The notes: generated from the letters alone by a model not told the origin. Positions 1 through 9,279 are shown, numbered from the stretch's first letter. The stretch is 64,000 nucleotides of DNA from Acidovorax sp. FHTAMBA (GCF_038958875.1 NZ_CP152407.1:2797501-2861500); one strand, 5' to 3'. Made by a program: numbers and translations.

Positions 1-550
1 CGTCGAACTCGAAGATGCGCACATCCTGCATGCCCCCATTGGGCGTGAGCGCGCGTACGTTAACGGCATACGAGCGGTCCTCCTGGCGCTCCTTCAGCCA
101 GGCGCCCGTGGCTCCCGTGGTCAGCCTGCCCAGGTATTTCGCCTTGACCAGCTGGGCGGCGCGGTCGGTGGCGGGGGCAATGTAGTCTCCGATGGCAAAG
201 GTCAGCAGCACAAAAAAGCCGCCCAGCGCCAGCAAGGTGCGCAAGGCCTGCCAGGGGCCCATCCCGCTCGTGCGCATGATGGTGAACTCAGAACTCTGCG
301 CAAGGCGTGCCATTACGAAGATGGTGCCGATCAGGACCGTGATGGGCAGCAGCTCGTACAGATGGCTGGGTATGCTCAGCACCACGAACAGGAATGCGTG
401 GGAGAGCTGGTAGCCTTCCGGGCCCCTGCGCCCCACCGAGCGCAGCTCATCGACCAGATCAAAGAAAAAGAACAGTGCCAGAAACCCCACCGTGACAAAA
501 GCGACGGCAAACAGGGCTTCGCGGTGGATCAGTCGTCGAAGGGTTTTCAT
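1..550 (-). CDS. lptG: LPS export ABC transporter permease LptG (3' end outside window)
   Basis: Inner-membrane permease of the LptB2FG complex, which extracts lipopolysaccharide from the inner membrane and feeds it to the LptC-A-D bridge. The first 183 codons are visible. Translation starts MKTLRRLIHREALFAVAF and continues with a hydrophobic first membrane segment (about residues 12-30, FLALFFFFDLVDELRS) and a second one (about 60-85, ending FVMARLAQSSEF), followed by the MRTSGMGP turn typical of LptF/LptG permeases. The start codon overlaps the lptF stop (ATGA), so the two are translationally coupled in the usual lptF-lptG order. The C-terminal half lies beyond base 1. Confidence 0.93.
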   Translation of the reverse strand, partial: MKTLRRLIHREALFAVAFVTVGFLALFFFFDLVDELRSVGRRGPEGYQLSHAFLFVVLSIPSHLYELLPITVLIGTIFVMARLAQSSEFTIMRTSGMGPWQALRTLLALGGFFVLLTFAIGDYIAPATDRAAQLVKAKYLGRLTTGATGAWLKERQEDRSYAVNVRALTPNGGMQDVRIFEFD

Positions 551-1650
551 GCTGCGCTCCGGGCGAGCCTGCGTTGCCAGATGCTTCGCACGGACCAGTG
601 GTTGTGGCGCGCAGCCAGGATCAGCAGCGACGTCAGCAGCATGCCGCCGTGCAGCAGCAGCATGAAACTGGCCAGCCCCAGACGGCCGGCGCCCACCCAG
701 CTTTGTCCGAGCGTCATCAGGTTGTAGTAAACGATGAATGCAAAGAGGGCAAACACCAGGCTGGTGCTGCGTGCCGCGCGGGGGTTTACGCTGGCCACCG
801 CCAGGCCCAGCACCACAAAGTTGATGGCGGCCAGTGCCAGCCCCAGGCGCCAGCCGAGCTCGGCGCGGTAGGCCGGAGTCGGCTTCTTGAGCAGTTCGTG
901 CGTGGCGCGGGTCTTCACTGAAAACTCTTCCGGCGAGCCGGACGGCGCAGACCCGATGCGCGTGCCGTATTCGGCAAACTCGCTGATCTTGACGCCGGGT
1001 TGATCGCGCGAGGTTTCCAGTCGCTGGCCATCACTCAGCACGGCAATGCGCTCGCCGTCGCGGATCTCCAGCCGCGCACTGCGGGCAGAGGTGACCGATT
1101 CGCGCGCGCCTTCGGTGGCCGCAATGAAGATGTTGTTGCCCGCCTGGGTGTCCGGGCTGTCCTTGTCGATGAAAAACACCCGGCTGCCGTTGGAGGATTC
1201 CTGAAACTCGCCGGGAGCGATGCGGTCGATGTCGCTGCGCTGTTCGTAGCGCGTTTTCAGTTCCTGGATCTGGGAGTTGGCCCAGGGCCATACCAGAAGG
1301 GACAGCACGGCAATCACCACCATCACCGGCCAGGCAAACCGCAGCAACGGGCGCAAAAGGCTGATCAGGCCGCGGCCACTGGCAAACCAGATGACCATTT
1401 CGCTGTCACGGTACATGCGCGAAAGCGTGCCCACGACGGCAATGAAGAGGCTCAGGCTAAGGATCGTCGGCAGCTGGCCCAGCACGGTGAAGCCCATGAC
1501 CAGCATCACATCCGAAGGGCTCACGCTGCCCTTGGATGCCTGCCCCAGCGTGCGGATGAGCATCATGGTCATGACCACGGTCACCAGCACCACAAGCGTC
1601 GCGCCGAAGCTGCGCGCCAGCTCCTTGCGGATGGATGAATCGAATAACAT
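547..1650 (-). CDS. lptF: LPS export ABC transporter permease LptF
   Basis: Partner permease of LptG in the LptB2FG lipopolysaccharide extractor. 367 residues, normal for the family. N-terminal membrane segments (residues about 15-35 and 50-75, with the RTLGQASKGSVSPSDV turn), a periplasmic beta-jellyroll region in the middle (about 130-260, EFQESSNGSRVFFIDKDS), and three C-terminal membrane segments (about 270-355). I chose the ATG giving MLFDSSIRKELARSFG; a TTG seven codons upstream would add residues that do not look conserved. Divergent from pepA with only 23 bp between start codons, so the two promoters must overlap. Confidence 0.95.
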   Translation of the reverse strand: MLFDSSIRKELARSFGATLVVLVTVVMTMMLIRTLGQASKGSVSPSDVMLVMGFTVLGQLPTILSLSLFIAVVGTLSRMYRDSEMVIWFASGRGLISLLRPLLRFAWPVMVVIAVLSLLVWPWANSQIQELKTRYEQRSDIDRIAPGEFQESSNGSRVFFIDKDSPDTQAGNNIFIAATEGARESVTSARSARLEIRDGERIAVLSDGQRLETSRDQPGVKISEFAEYGTRIGSAPSGSPEEFSVKTRATHELLKKPTPAYRAELGWRLGLALAAINFVVLGLAVASVNPRAARSTSLVFALFAFIVYYNLMTLGQSWVGAGRLGLASFMLLLHGGMLLTSLLILAARHNHWSVRSIWQRRLARSAA

Positions 1651-1673
1651 TGGCTCGAAGGAAAACACCAATT

Positions 1674-3173
1674 ATGAACTTTGATCTCAAGACCCTCGAA
1701 CTTGCTGCGGCTGCATCAGAAAAATGCGACCTGCTGGTTGTTTTGCTACCCGATGGATTAAAGCCTGGCAAGGATGCCCTGTCGGCATTGGCGGCACTTG
1801 CGATCAAGAACGGTGATCTTTCCACCAAGGCCGGCAAGCAGTTGCAGCTCTATCAGGTGCCAGCGGTAGCCGCCCGCCGCGTCGTGCTGGTGGGGCACGG
1901 CGATGGTTCCGCGCGCGCCACGCGCCAGGCAGTGCAGGCCGTGGGCAGCGCCATCAAGGCAGCCCAGACCAAGCGCCTGGTTCTGTGTTTTGCCGGCAAG
2001 GCGTCGGCCGGTGCTGTCAGTGCCTGCGTGCAGGCGGTGGCAGAAGCCAGCTATGTGTACGTCACCACCAAGAGCAAGGCCGAGGCCCGCAGCCTGAACC
2101 GCTGTGTGGTCGGTGTGCAGGACGCGCCGGCCGCACGTGAGGATTTCGACGCCGGTGTCGCGCTGGTTGCCGGAATCGAGTTCGCGCGGGAATGGGGAAA
2201 TCGGCCCGCCAACCATGCCACCCCCAGCCTGCTGGCAGATGCTGCCAGGACGCTGGCGAAGCTGCCGCGCATCCAGTGCAAGGTGCACGGCCCGGCGGAG
2301 GTGGCGCGGCTGGGCATGGGGGCCTTTCTGGCGGTGGCCCGGGGCTCTGAGGAGCCTTTGCGGTTCATCGAACTGCGATACAACGGCGCGGCCAAAGACC
2401 AGCCGCCCGTGGTGCTGGTGGGCAAGGGCATCACTTTCGACACGGGGGGCATCTCGATCAAGCCGGCCCCCGAAATGGACGAAATGAAGTTCGACATGTG
2501 TGGCGCTGCCAGCGTTCTGGGCGCGTTCCGTGCGCTGGGCGAGCTTCAGCCACCCATCAACGTGGTGGGGCTGATTCCCGCCTGCGAGAACATGCCTGAC
2601 GGCCGCGCAGTGAAACCCGGCGATGTGGTCACGAGCATGAGCGGGCAGACCATTGAAGTCCTCAACACGGATGCCGAAGGGCGGCTGGTACTGTGCGATG
2701 CGCTGACGTACGCGGCCCGCTTCAAGCCCGCTGCGGTGGTGGACGTTGCGACGCTGACTGGCGCCTGCGTCATCGCTTTGGGGGGCGTGCGCAGCGGCAT
2801 GTTCTCCAACAACGATGCGCTGGCGTCGGCGCTGCACGCCGCAGGGGAGGTGGCGCAGGATCCCTGCTGGCGCATGCCCCTGGACGACGACTACGCCGAA
2901 GGGCTCAAGAGCAACTTTGCAGACATGGGCAATGTGGCCGGCCGCGCCGGGGGCTCCATCACCGCCGCCAAATTCCTGCAGAAGTACGTGGGCGAGATGC
3001 CATGGGCGCACCTGGATATTGCTGGCACGGCCTGGAAGGGCGGGGCATCCAAAGGGGCCACCGGGCGGCCGGTCGGACTGCTGATCCACTACCTGCTGGG
3101 GCAGGCCCAGGTGGCCCAGCCCGCGCGCAAGCCTGCTACGGCGAAACGCGCACCGCGTGCCAAGGCGCCCTGA
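1674..3173 (+). CDS. pepA: Leucyl aminopeptidase (M17, PepA)
   Basis: Cytosolic di-metal aminopeptidase that removes N-terminal residues from peptides; PepA homologues can also bind DNA. 499 residues, the standard length. The C-terminal catalytic domain carries GKGITFDTGG at 250-259 (catalytic Lys and metal ligand Asp) and the M17 signature NTDAEGRL at 331-338. The start is the ATG of MNFDLKTLELAAA; an in-frame ATG 13 codons upstream lies inside the lptF start region and is unlikely. The C-terminus has a short basic Ala/Lys/Arg tail. holC follows after 6 bp, the classic pepA-holC pair of proteobacteria. Confidence 0.96.
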   Translation: MNFDLKTLELAAAASEKCDLLVVLLPDGLKPGKDALSALAALAIKNGDLSTKAGKQLQLYQVPAVAARRVVLVGHGDGSARATRQAVQAVGSAIKAAQTKRLVLCFAGKASAGAVSACVQAVAEASYVYVTTKSKAEARSLNRCVVGVQDAPAAREDFDAGVALVAGIEFAREWGNRPANHATPSLLADAARTLAKLPRIQCKVHGPAEVARLGMGAFLAVARGSEEPLRFIELRYNGAAKDQPPVVLVGKGITFDTGGISIKPAPEMDEMKFDMCGAASVLGAFRALGELQPPINVVGLIPACENMPDGRAVKPGDVVTSMSGQTIEVLNTDAEGRLVLCDALTYAARFKPAAVVDVATLTGACVIALGGVRSGMFSNNDALASALHAAGEVAQDPCWRMPLDDDYAEGLKSNFADMGNVAGRAGGSITAAKFLQKYVGEMPWAHLDIAGTAWKGGASKGATGRPVGLLIHYLLGQAQVAQPARKPATAKRAPRAKAP

Positions 3174-3179
3174 TTCGCC

Positions 3180-3614
3180 ATGACCGAAGTTGCGTTTCAC
3201 TTCAACGCACCGGACAAGCTGGCCTACGCCTGCCGCTTTGCCCGCAAGGTGACGCGCAGCGGGGCGCGCCTTGTGATTGCTGCACCAACGGACACGCTGG
3301 CCTTGCTGGACCGCCAGCTTTGGAATCTGGCACCCCAGGACTTCGTAGCCCATTGCATGGCCGATGCGGATGAAGATCTGGTTCTTGCATCGCCTGTGCT
3401 TCTTGCGACGGATATCCGCTCTGTGCCGCACCACGATGTGCTGCTGAACCTGCACGCGGACGTGCTGGAAGGATTTGGCCAGTTTGGCCGGCTGGTGGAG
3501 GTGGTGAGCGCACACGATGAAATCGACCGGGGACAGGCGCGGGCGCGCTGGCGCCACTACGCCTCGCGCGGCTACGCCATCACCCGCCATGATCTTGTAT
3601 TGAAAGCTGGCTGA
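3180..3614 (+). CDS. holC: DNA polymerase III chi subunit HolC
   Basis: Chi subunit of the clamp loader, which links DnaX/psi to single-strand binding protein at the replication fork. 144 residues, normal size. Family features visible: N-terminal EVAFHFNAPDKLAYACR, the LWNLAPQDFVAHC stretch, and the C-terminal HYASRGYAITRHDL. It starts 6 bp after the pepA stop and its stop codon overlaps the next start (TGATG), so pepA, holC and the following gene look like one transcription unit. Assignment rests on sequence and the conserved pepA-holC order. Confidence 0.93.
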   Translation: MTEVAFHFNAPDKLAYACRFARKVTRSGARLVIAAPTDTLALLDRQLWNLAPQDFVAHCMADADEDLVLASPVLLATDIRSVPHHDVLLNLHADVLEGFGQFGRLVEVVSAHDEIDRGQARARWRHYASRGYAITRHDLVLKAG

Positions 3615-4207
3615 TGGCTCTGCCTCCTCCCAAAACTCCCCCGCGCTTTGTGCCCACACTCACCGAAGTGGTGCAGATGCCGGAGTCCGGGCGCTCACCG
3701 GTGCCGGCCGCTGCACCAACGCGCACCACGGTCATGTCGCCAGCGGCAGCAACGGGTGCAAGGCCAGCGGCTGCACCTGTTTCAGCAGGGCAACCGGCGG
3801 TACGCCCCCCGAGCCCTTCACCCTTGCCTGCTGCCCGCCCCATGGCTCCGCCGGCATTCAGCTCAACCAGCCCACGGACACAGCCCGCCGTGGCGATGCC
3901 CCCGCCCAAGCCGGTGGCACCGATGGCAGCACCCGCACCAGCTCCGGCAAGAGCACCCGCCCGCCCCATGTTGACCCGCCCGCTGCCGGAAGGCATGGAG
4001 GAATACATGGTGCACCGTGTCATGCAGCGGGTGGATGTTGTCCTTGATCAACGCCTGCGCGAGGCAATCGCCACGGTGGTGCAGGAGCAGACCCGATCCG
4101 TGCTTCCGCGCCTGCGCGAGGAGATTGAATCTGTCGTGCGGCACGCCGTCTATGAAGCGGTCGCCGACGAGCTTGCGAGTGGCGCACCCACAGCCACAAA
4201 GGGATGA
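3614..4207 (+). CDS. Hypothetical Pro/Ala-rich protein with C-terminal helix
   Basis: I do not recognise a function. 197 residues in two parts. Residues 1-120 are low-complexity Pro/Ala/Thr-rich and probably disordered. Residues about 125-185 form a predicted amphipathic helix with regular charge (MEEYMVHRVMQRVDVVLDQR, then EEIESVVRHAVYEAV), resembling short C-terminal helices of small Burkholderiales proteins encoded next to holC. No signal peptide or membrane segment. The start overlaps the holC stop by one base, so it is very likely expressed with holC. It could be a replication- or cell-envelope-associated adaptor, but that is guesswork. Confidence 0.7.
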   Translation: MALPPPKTPPRFVPTLTEVVQMPESGRSPVPAAAPTRTTVMSPAAATGARPAAAPVSAGQPAVRPPSPSPLPAARPMAPPAFSSTSPRTQPAVAMPPPKPVAPMAAPAPAPARAPARPMLTRPLPEGMEEYMVHRVMQRVDVVLDQRLREAIATVVQEQTRSVLPRLREEIESVVRHAVYEAVADELASGAPTATKG

Positions 4208-4337
4208 CAGGGTATTCCCCTGTGGTTTCCCTCGCATTTAATCGTGTTCCCTAATGATCTGGCCCGTAAATTGCGATATGTTCGCCTGCGTTGAGACACA
4301 AGAATATTCTCAGCGTTTATCTTTACTGGAGATTGAT

Positions 4338-5465
4338 ATGCAATTGAAGTTGAAACTGACCGTGGTTGCTGCTATCGCGGCTGCTGCTGGTGTGGCCTCT
4401 GCACAAGAGCAGGTGGTCAAGATCGGCCACGTGGCTCCGGTTTCCGGCGCCCAAGCCCACTACGGCAAGGACAACGAAAATGGCGCCCGCATGGCCATTG
4501 AAGAGCTGAACGCTCAAGGCATCACCATCGGTGGCAAGAAGATCAAGTTTGAACTTCAGGCTGAAGATGATGCTGCGGATCCGAAGCAAGGCACGGCCGC
4601 TGCGCAAAAGCTGTGCGACTCCAAGGTCGCGGGCGTTGTGGGTCACCTCAACTCCGGTACCACGATCCCAGCTTCCAAGGTCTACAACGACTGCGGTATT
4701 CCGATGGTGACGGGCGCGGCAACGAACCCCAACCTGACCAAGCCCGGCTACAAGACCACCTTCCGCATCATCGCCAACGACAACGCACTGGGCGCTGGTC
4801 TGGCGTTCTATGCCGTGGATACGCTGAAGCTCAAGACCGTGGCCATCATCGACGACCGTACTGCTTACGGCCAAGGTGTGGCAGACGTGTTCAAGAAAAC
4901 GGCTGCTGCCAAGGGCATGAAGGTGGTTGACGAGCAGTTCACCACCGACAAGGCAACCGACTTCATGGCCATCCTGACCGCCATCAAGTCCAAGAATCCT
5001 GATGCCGTGTTCTTCGGCGGCATGGACCCTCAAGCCGGCCCCATGCTGCGCCAGATGGAACAGCTGGGCATGGGCAACGTCAAGTACTTCGGTGGTGACG
5101 GCGTCTGCACGTCTGAAATCGCCAAGCTGGCAGCCGGTGCCAAGACCCTGGGCAACGTGATCTGCGCTGAAGGCGGTTCTTCGCTGGCCAAGATGCCTGG
5201 CGGTACGGCCTGGAAGGCCAAGTACGATGCCAAGTACCCAGGCCAGTTCCAGGTCTACAGCCCCTACACCTACGACGCCACGTTCCTGCTGGTCGACGCC
5301 ATGAAGCGTGCCAATTCCGTGGACCCCAAGGTGTATGTCAACGAGCTGGCCAAGTCCAACTTCAAGGGCGTCACGTCCACCATCGCTTTTGAACCCAACG
5401 GCGAAATGAAGAACCCTGCCATCACGCTGTACGTGTACAAGGACGGCAAGAAGACTCCTCTGTAA
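4338..5465 (+). CDS. Branched-chain amino acid ABC transporter substrate-binding protein
   Basis: Periplasmic binding protein of the LivJ/LivK class (Peripla_BP_6 fold), capturing leucine, isoleucine, valine or related amino acids or amides. 375 residues. Signal peptide 1-22, predicted cleavage ASA-QEQ. The mature start KIGHVAPVSG and the SGTTIPASKVYNDCGIPM and GGMDPQAGPM regions are typical. The ATG follows a GGAG ribosome site; an upstream in-frame ATG would add 28 residues before the signal peptide and is rejected. No Liv permease or ATPase genes are nearby, so this is an orphan receptor that must share a transporter encoded elsewhere. Codon use looks like that of a highly expressed gene. 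A strong terminator follows. Confidence 0.93.
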   Translation: MQLKLKLTVVAAIAAAAGVASAQEQVVKIGHVAPVSGAQAHYGKDNENGARMAIEELNAQGITIGGKKIKFELQAEDDAADPKQGTAAAQKLCDSKVAGVVGHLNSGTTIPASKVYNDCGIPMVTGAATNPNLTKPGYKTTFRIIANDNALGAGLAFYAVDTLKLKTVAIIDDRTAYGQGVADVFKKTAAAKGMKVVDEQFTTDKATDFMAILTAIKSKNPDAVFFGGMDPQAGPMLRQMEQLGMGNVKYFGGDGVCTSEIAKLAAGAKTLGNVICAEGGSSLAKMPGGTAWKAKYDAKYPGQFQVYSPYTYDATFLLVDAMKRANSVDPKVYVNELAKSNFKGVTSTIAFEPNGEMKNPAITLYVYKDGKKTPL

Positions 5466-5511
5466 TCAGGAGCATTCTCTGGCGGGTGCCTCGCAGCATC
5501 TGCCAATTTCA

Positions 5512-5540
5512 AAAAAGGGCTTCCACAAGGAAGCCCTTTT
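5512..5540 (+). terminator. Rho-independent terminator of the binding-protein gene
   Basis: Perfect 8-bp stem gggcttcc / ggaagccc with a short loop, preceded by an A run and followed by TTTT. It ends the binding-protein transcript and, because A runs flank it, can also act on the opposing lrp strand. Confidence 0.9.
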
Positions 5541-5599
5541 GCATTGGTACCCGGTGTTGATGGCGGCTGCCTCAATGCCCTGAAGGCTGCTTTTCTGAT

Positions 5600-5655
5600 C
5601 AAAAAGCCTTGAATCGCTTGACTGTAAAGCGCTAACAGCTACTGAATGTATAGCA
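5600..5655. repeat. Copy a of dispersed palindromic repeat (core gcgctt/aagcgct)
   Basis: Degenerate copy of the dispersed repeat described in the findings. The right half reads aaagcgctaacagctact. It lies between two convergent genes, just after a terminator. Confidence 0.55.
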
Positions 5656-5671
5656 TCACTCCAGTTGCCTG

Positions 5672-6124
5672 CTATGAACCCACGCTGCGGCGGTCGATCT
5701 TGCGGCTGAGCACGATACTGGTCTGCGTCTGGTGCACGCCGTCCAGTTGGCCCACCTTGTCGAGCAGGGTGTCGAGCTGCTCGTGGCTGGTGCATCGCAA
5801 GAACACCAGGTAGTCAAACGGCCCGCTCACGGCCGATACCTCTTCGACCTCGGCCATGGCCTCCAGCGCGCGCAGCACAGCGGGCGCTGTCTTGGGCAGC
5901 ACGCTGATGCTGCACCAGGCCCGCACGGTGGTGGCGTCAAGCCGCGTACCCAGCCGCACCCCGTAGCCCACCACCACGCCCGAGCGCTCCAGCCGCGCGA
6001 TGCGCGCCACCACGGTGGTGCGGGCCAAGCCTAGCTTGCGCGCCAGCGTGGCCGTGCCCTCGCGCGCATTGGCCTGCAACAGTCTGAGCAGTTGCCGGTC
6101 GGTGTCGTCCAGGGCTTGGGTCAT
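5672..6124 (-). CDS. Lrp/AsnC family transcriptional regulator
   Basis: Feast/famine-type regulator that binds DNA as an oligomer and responds to an amino acid. 150 residues. Winged HTH at about 5-60 (DRQLLRLLQANAREG, then LARTTVVARIARLE) followed by a RAM/AsnC ligand domain (about 68-140, VEEVSAVSGPFDYLVFLRC). The start is the ATG of MTQALDD, which has a GGAG site five bases upstream; a longer reading adds 30 unlike residues. It is divergent from the saccharopine-dehydrogenase-like gene, a layout in which the regulator usually controls the neighbour and itself. The likely effector is lysine or a related amino acid, which is inference. Confidence 0.93.
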   Translation of the reverse strand: MTQALDDTDRQLLRLLQANAREGTATLARKLGLARTTVVARIARLERSGVVVGYGVRLGTRLDATTVRAWCSISVLPKTAPAVLRALEAMAEVEEVSAVSGPFDYLVFLRCTSHEQLDTLLDKVGQLDGVHQTQTSIVLSRKIDRRSVGS

Positions 6125-6293
6125 GAGGGCTCCGTCCAGAAAGTCATAACGCCCATCATATTCGTCGTTATGGCAAAACAAAGAGCTGGTTTCGACGTTT
6201 TTGAAGCTACACATTGACAGTGCTGTTGCCTAGCATCAAGGCATTCACAACACCTCGCCGCTGCATGCGGCGAGCACTACCGGGAGCGCTGCC

Positions 6294-7415
6294 ATGACCA
6301 CCTTTGCCACTATCTCGAACTCCACCGCCCGCCGCGCCATCACCATCCTGGGGGCGGGTCACATCGGCTTTGCGATGGCGCTCTTGCTGCAGCAGTCGGG
6401 CGACTACGACATCCTGGTGGCGGACCGTGATCCGGCCCGCTTGGCCGAGGTGGCGGCTTTGGGCATCTCCACCCGGTTGGTCACAGACGACGCAAGCCTG
6501 CAGGCCGCCATCGACCGTCGCTTTGCCGTGCTGAACGCATTGCCCTTCCACCGCGCCGTGCCCGTGGCCACGTTGTGCGCCAGCGCAGGCGTGCATTACT
6601 TTGACCTGACCGAAGACGTGGCCAGCACCCAGGCCATTCGCGCCCTGGCCGCCAATGCCCGTAGCGTGCTCATGCCCCAATGTGGGCTGGCCCCTGGGTT
6701 CATCGGCATCGTGGGCAACGACCTGGCCCGGCGTTTTGACACCCTGCACACGCTGCGCATGCGCGTGGGTGCGCTGCCCCGCTACCCGCAGGGCGCCCTG
6801 CGCTACAACCTGACCTGGAGCACCGAGGGCCTCATCAACGAGTATTGCAACCCCTGCGAAGCCATTGTGGACGGCGTGCGCACCACGGTGCCCGCGCTGG
6901 AGGGGCTGGAAACCTTTGCGCTGGACGGCGTGGAGTACGAGGCCTTCAACACCTCGGGTGGGCTGGGCACGCTGACCGAAACGCTGGCAGGCAAGGCCCG
7001 GCAGGTGGACTACCAGTCCATCCGCTACCCCGGCCACAACGCCATCCTCAAGCTGCTGCTCAACGACCTGCGCCTGCGCGACCGGCGCGATCTGCTCAAG
7101 GACATTCTGGAGACGGCCATTCCGACCACCGACCAGGATGTGATCGTGGTGTTTGCCACCGCATCGGGCCTGAAGGGCGGGCGGCTGGTGCAGGACTCGT
7201 ACTCCGCCCGCATCGTGGGCACCCAGATGGCGGGGCACACGCTGAGCGCCATTCAGCTCACCACGGCAGCGGGCATCTGCACGGCGCTGGACCTGGTGGC
7301 GCAGGGCCAGTTGCCGCAGCGAGGGTTTGTGGGGCAGGAGGCGGTGGGGCTGGAAGACTTTCTGGCGAACCGCTTCGGCGCGGCGTACGCCGAAGAAGGC
7401 GTGCTGACCTTGTGA
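6294..7415 (+). CDS. Saccharopine dehydrogenase family NAD(P)-dependent oxidoreductase
   Basis: 373 residues. N-terminal Rossmann fold with the dinucleotide motif ILGAGHIG (about 18-25) and the acidic end of strand 2 (VADRDPARLA). The C-terminal saccharopine-reductase-like domain contains NLTWSTEGLINEYCNP (about 175-190) and NTSGGLGTL. This is the single-domain family of saccharopine dehydrogenases and lysine 6-dehydrogenases, acting on lysine-derived substrates. The divergent Lrp-type regulator supports an amino-acid catabolic role. The exact substrate cannot be fixed from sequence alone. It converges with the acyl-CoA ligase gene, whose stop begins one base after this one. Confidence 0.88.
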   Translation: MTTFATISNSTARRAITILGAGHIGFAMALLLQQSGDYDILVADRDPARLAEVAALGISTRLVTDDASLQAAIDRRFAVLNALPFHRAVPVATLCASAGVHYFDLTEDVASTQAIRALAANARSVLMPQCGLAPGFIGIVGNDLARRFDTLHTLRMRVGALPRYPQGALRYNLTWSTEGLINEYCNPCEAIVDGVRTTVPALEGLETFALDGVEYEAFNTSGGLGTLTETLAGKARQVDYQSIRYPGHNAILKLLLNDLRLRDRRDLLKDILETAIPTTDQDVIVVFATASGLKGGRLVQDSYSARIVGTQMAGHTLSAIQLTTAAGICTALDLVAQGQLPQRGFVGQEAVGLEDFLANRFGAAYAEEGVLTL

Positions 7416-7416
7416 C

Positions 7417-9279
7417 TCACCGCCCCCCAGGCTTCTGATACATCCCCTCAATCGCCTGTGCAAAAAACGCCATCAGATTGTTGCGCTTGAGCTTGAGCGT
7501 AGGCGTCATGAAGGTGTTTTCAATCGTCCAGGGCTCCAGCGTCAGGTGCACAGCGCGGGGCACTGCGTAGCGGGCAAAACTGGCGGTGTTCTTCTCGATG
7601 CGGGCCAGCACGGCGCGGTGCACGCTGGGGTGGTTCAGGCTGTCAGCCGCCTGGGGGTTCAGGCCCAGGTCAGCGGCGAGCCGCTGCCACTCGCCCGGGT
7701 TCAGCACGGCCACACAGGCGATGAAGGGGCGGTTTTCGCCCACCACAAAGGCCTGCTCCAGCAGCGGGTCGGCCAGCAGGGCCAGTTCCAGGTCGCCCGG
7801 CGGGATCTTTTCGCCAGTGGATGTGACGATGATTTCCTTGATGCGGCCTTTGATGTAGATGCGGCCGTTCAGGATGTCGGCCTGGTCGCCGGTGCCCAGC
7901 CAGCCGTCGGTGCCCAGGATGCGCGTGGTGTCTTCGGGGCGCTTCCAGTAGCCCTTCATCACGATGGGGCCGCGCACCTGCAGCTCGTGGTTGTCGCCGA
8001 TGCGCACCTCCACGCCGGGCAGGGCCTTGCCCACGCAGGCGGGGTCGTTGTCGTCCAGTGCGTTGACCGACACCACCGGTGCCGTCTCGGTCATGCCGTA
8101 GCCCTGGATCAGCGGCAGCCCCAGGCCCAGAAAACACTTCGCAATGGTGGGCGACAGCGGCGCGCCGCCACTCACCGCCACGCGTACACGGCCGCCAAAC
8201 TGGGCCAGCAAAGGCTTGGCCACCAGGGCCTGCAGCACGGGCCAGGGCAGGGCGGCCATCCAGCCTGCGGCCTGGCTGCTGGCGTCTGGCGTGGGGGCAG
8301 CCAGCCCCTGGGCTGCACAAAACCGGGCCCAGCCCTTGTTCTGCGCGGCTTCGTACAGCTGCATCTTCCAGGGCGTGGGCGAGAGTTTTTCGAGCAGCTT
8401 GGCGTGGATGCGCTCGTAAATGCGCGGCACCGACACCAGCACCGTGGGGCGTATGGTTTTCAGGTCTTCGGCCAACTGGGCCACCGAGCGCGCATAGGCC
8501 ACGCAACTGCCCGCTGCAATCGGAAGGTAATAGCCGCCCGTGCGCTCAAACGTGTGCGACAGCGGCAGGAAAGACAGGAACACGTCGTCCACCGTGGGTG
8601 CAATGCGCTCGAGCACCGCCTTCACATCGCTGACCACGTTGCGGTGGGTCAACATCACGCCTTTGGGTTTGCCGGTGGTGCCTGAGGTGTAGACGATGGC
8701 GGCCAGGTCATCCTCACCCGGTGGCGCCCAGGTACGCAGCGCGGCCGCATGCTCCGCGCCGGAGAGCCACTGCGCCAGCGTACCGACCACAGGGCCATCG
8801 TCGCCAGTCGCAAGCGTCACCATAGCGGCTTCGTCGGCGTCAGTGGCGACCACGGCGCGCAGGGCCGGGAACGGCGTGCCCACGGTGCGGATCTTTTCCC
8901 ACTGGTCGGCCTGGCTAACGATCAGCATTGATGCCTCGCAGTCCGCCAGGATGTAGGCGATGCTTCCGGGGTTGTCGATGGCGTGCAGCGGCACGGGCAC
9001 GCCACCAGTGGCCAGCGTGGCCTGGTCGGCGCACATGGCATTGAGGCCGTTGGGCAGCAAGATGGCCACGCGGGCTGCCCGGGGCAACTGCATGGCGGCC
9101 AGGGCCTGGGCCCACGTGCTCACGCGCTCTGCGGTTTGTGCCCAGGTCAGGCTGGCCCACGCCTGGCGGGCGGGATCAAAAGCCCGGTAGGCCTCGGCAT
9201 GGGGGGTACGCGCGGCGCGGTAGGCCAGGAGCTGGGGCAGCGTTTGAACGCTGGCGATATCGGCGGGGGTAGAAGTCAT
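7417..9279 (-). CDS. AMP-dependent long-chain acyl-CoA synthetase
   Basis: Adenylate-forming ligase converting a long-chain fatty acid, CoA and ATP to acyl-CoA. 620 residues. P-loop-like YTSGTTGKPKG at about 193-203, the YGMTETAPVV motif near 391, LGTGD near 461 and GRIKEIIVTSTGEKI near 478 give all the A3, A5, A7 and A8 hallmarks. The long linker between A3 and A5 and the C-terminal lid resemble the FadD15 / bubblegum-type group. The start is ATG; a TTG immediately upstream is in frame but unnecessary. It stands alone and faces the gntR gene end-on, with 220 bp of apparently non-coding DNA between. Confidence 0.93.
   Translation of the reverse strand: MTSTPADIASVQTLPQLLAYRAARTPHAEAYRAFDPARQAWASLTWAQTAERVSTWAQALAAMQLPRAARVAILLPNGLNAMCADQATLATGGVPVPLHAIDNPGSIAYILADCEASMLIVSQADQWEKIRTVGTPFPALRAVVATDADEAAMVTLATGDDGPVVGTLAQWLSGAEHAAALRTWAPPGEDDLAAIVYTSGTTGKPKGVMLTHRNVVSDVKAVLERIAPTVDDVFLSFLPLSHTFERTGGYYLPIAAGSCVAYARSVAQLAEDLKTIRPTVLVSVPRIYERIHAKLLEKLSPTPWKMQLYEAAQNKGWARFCAAQGLAAPTPDASSQAAGWMAALPWPVLQALVAKPLLAQFGGRVRVAVSGGAPLSPTIAKCFLGLGLPLIQGYGMTETAPVVSVNALDDNDPACVGKALPGVEVRIGDNHELQVRGPIVMKGYWKRPEDTTRILGTDGWLGTGDQADILNGRIYIKGRIKEIIVTSTGEKIPPGDLELALLADPLLEQAFVVGENRPFIACVAVLNPGEWQRLAADLGLNPQAADSLNHPSVHRAVLARIEKNTASFARYAVPRAVHLTLEPWTIENTFMTPTLKLKRNNLMAFFAQAIEGMYQKPGGR

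Noticed and set aside
1758..3659. 633-codon minus-strand frame opposite pepA/holC
   Set aside because: Antisense shadow of two conserved genes.
4254..4337. Upstream start of the branched-chain amino acid binding protein
   Set aside because: It would put 28 residues before a classical signal peptide; the ATG at 4338 has a good ribosome site.
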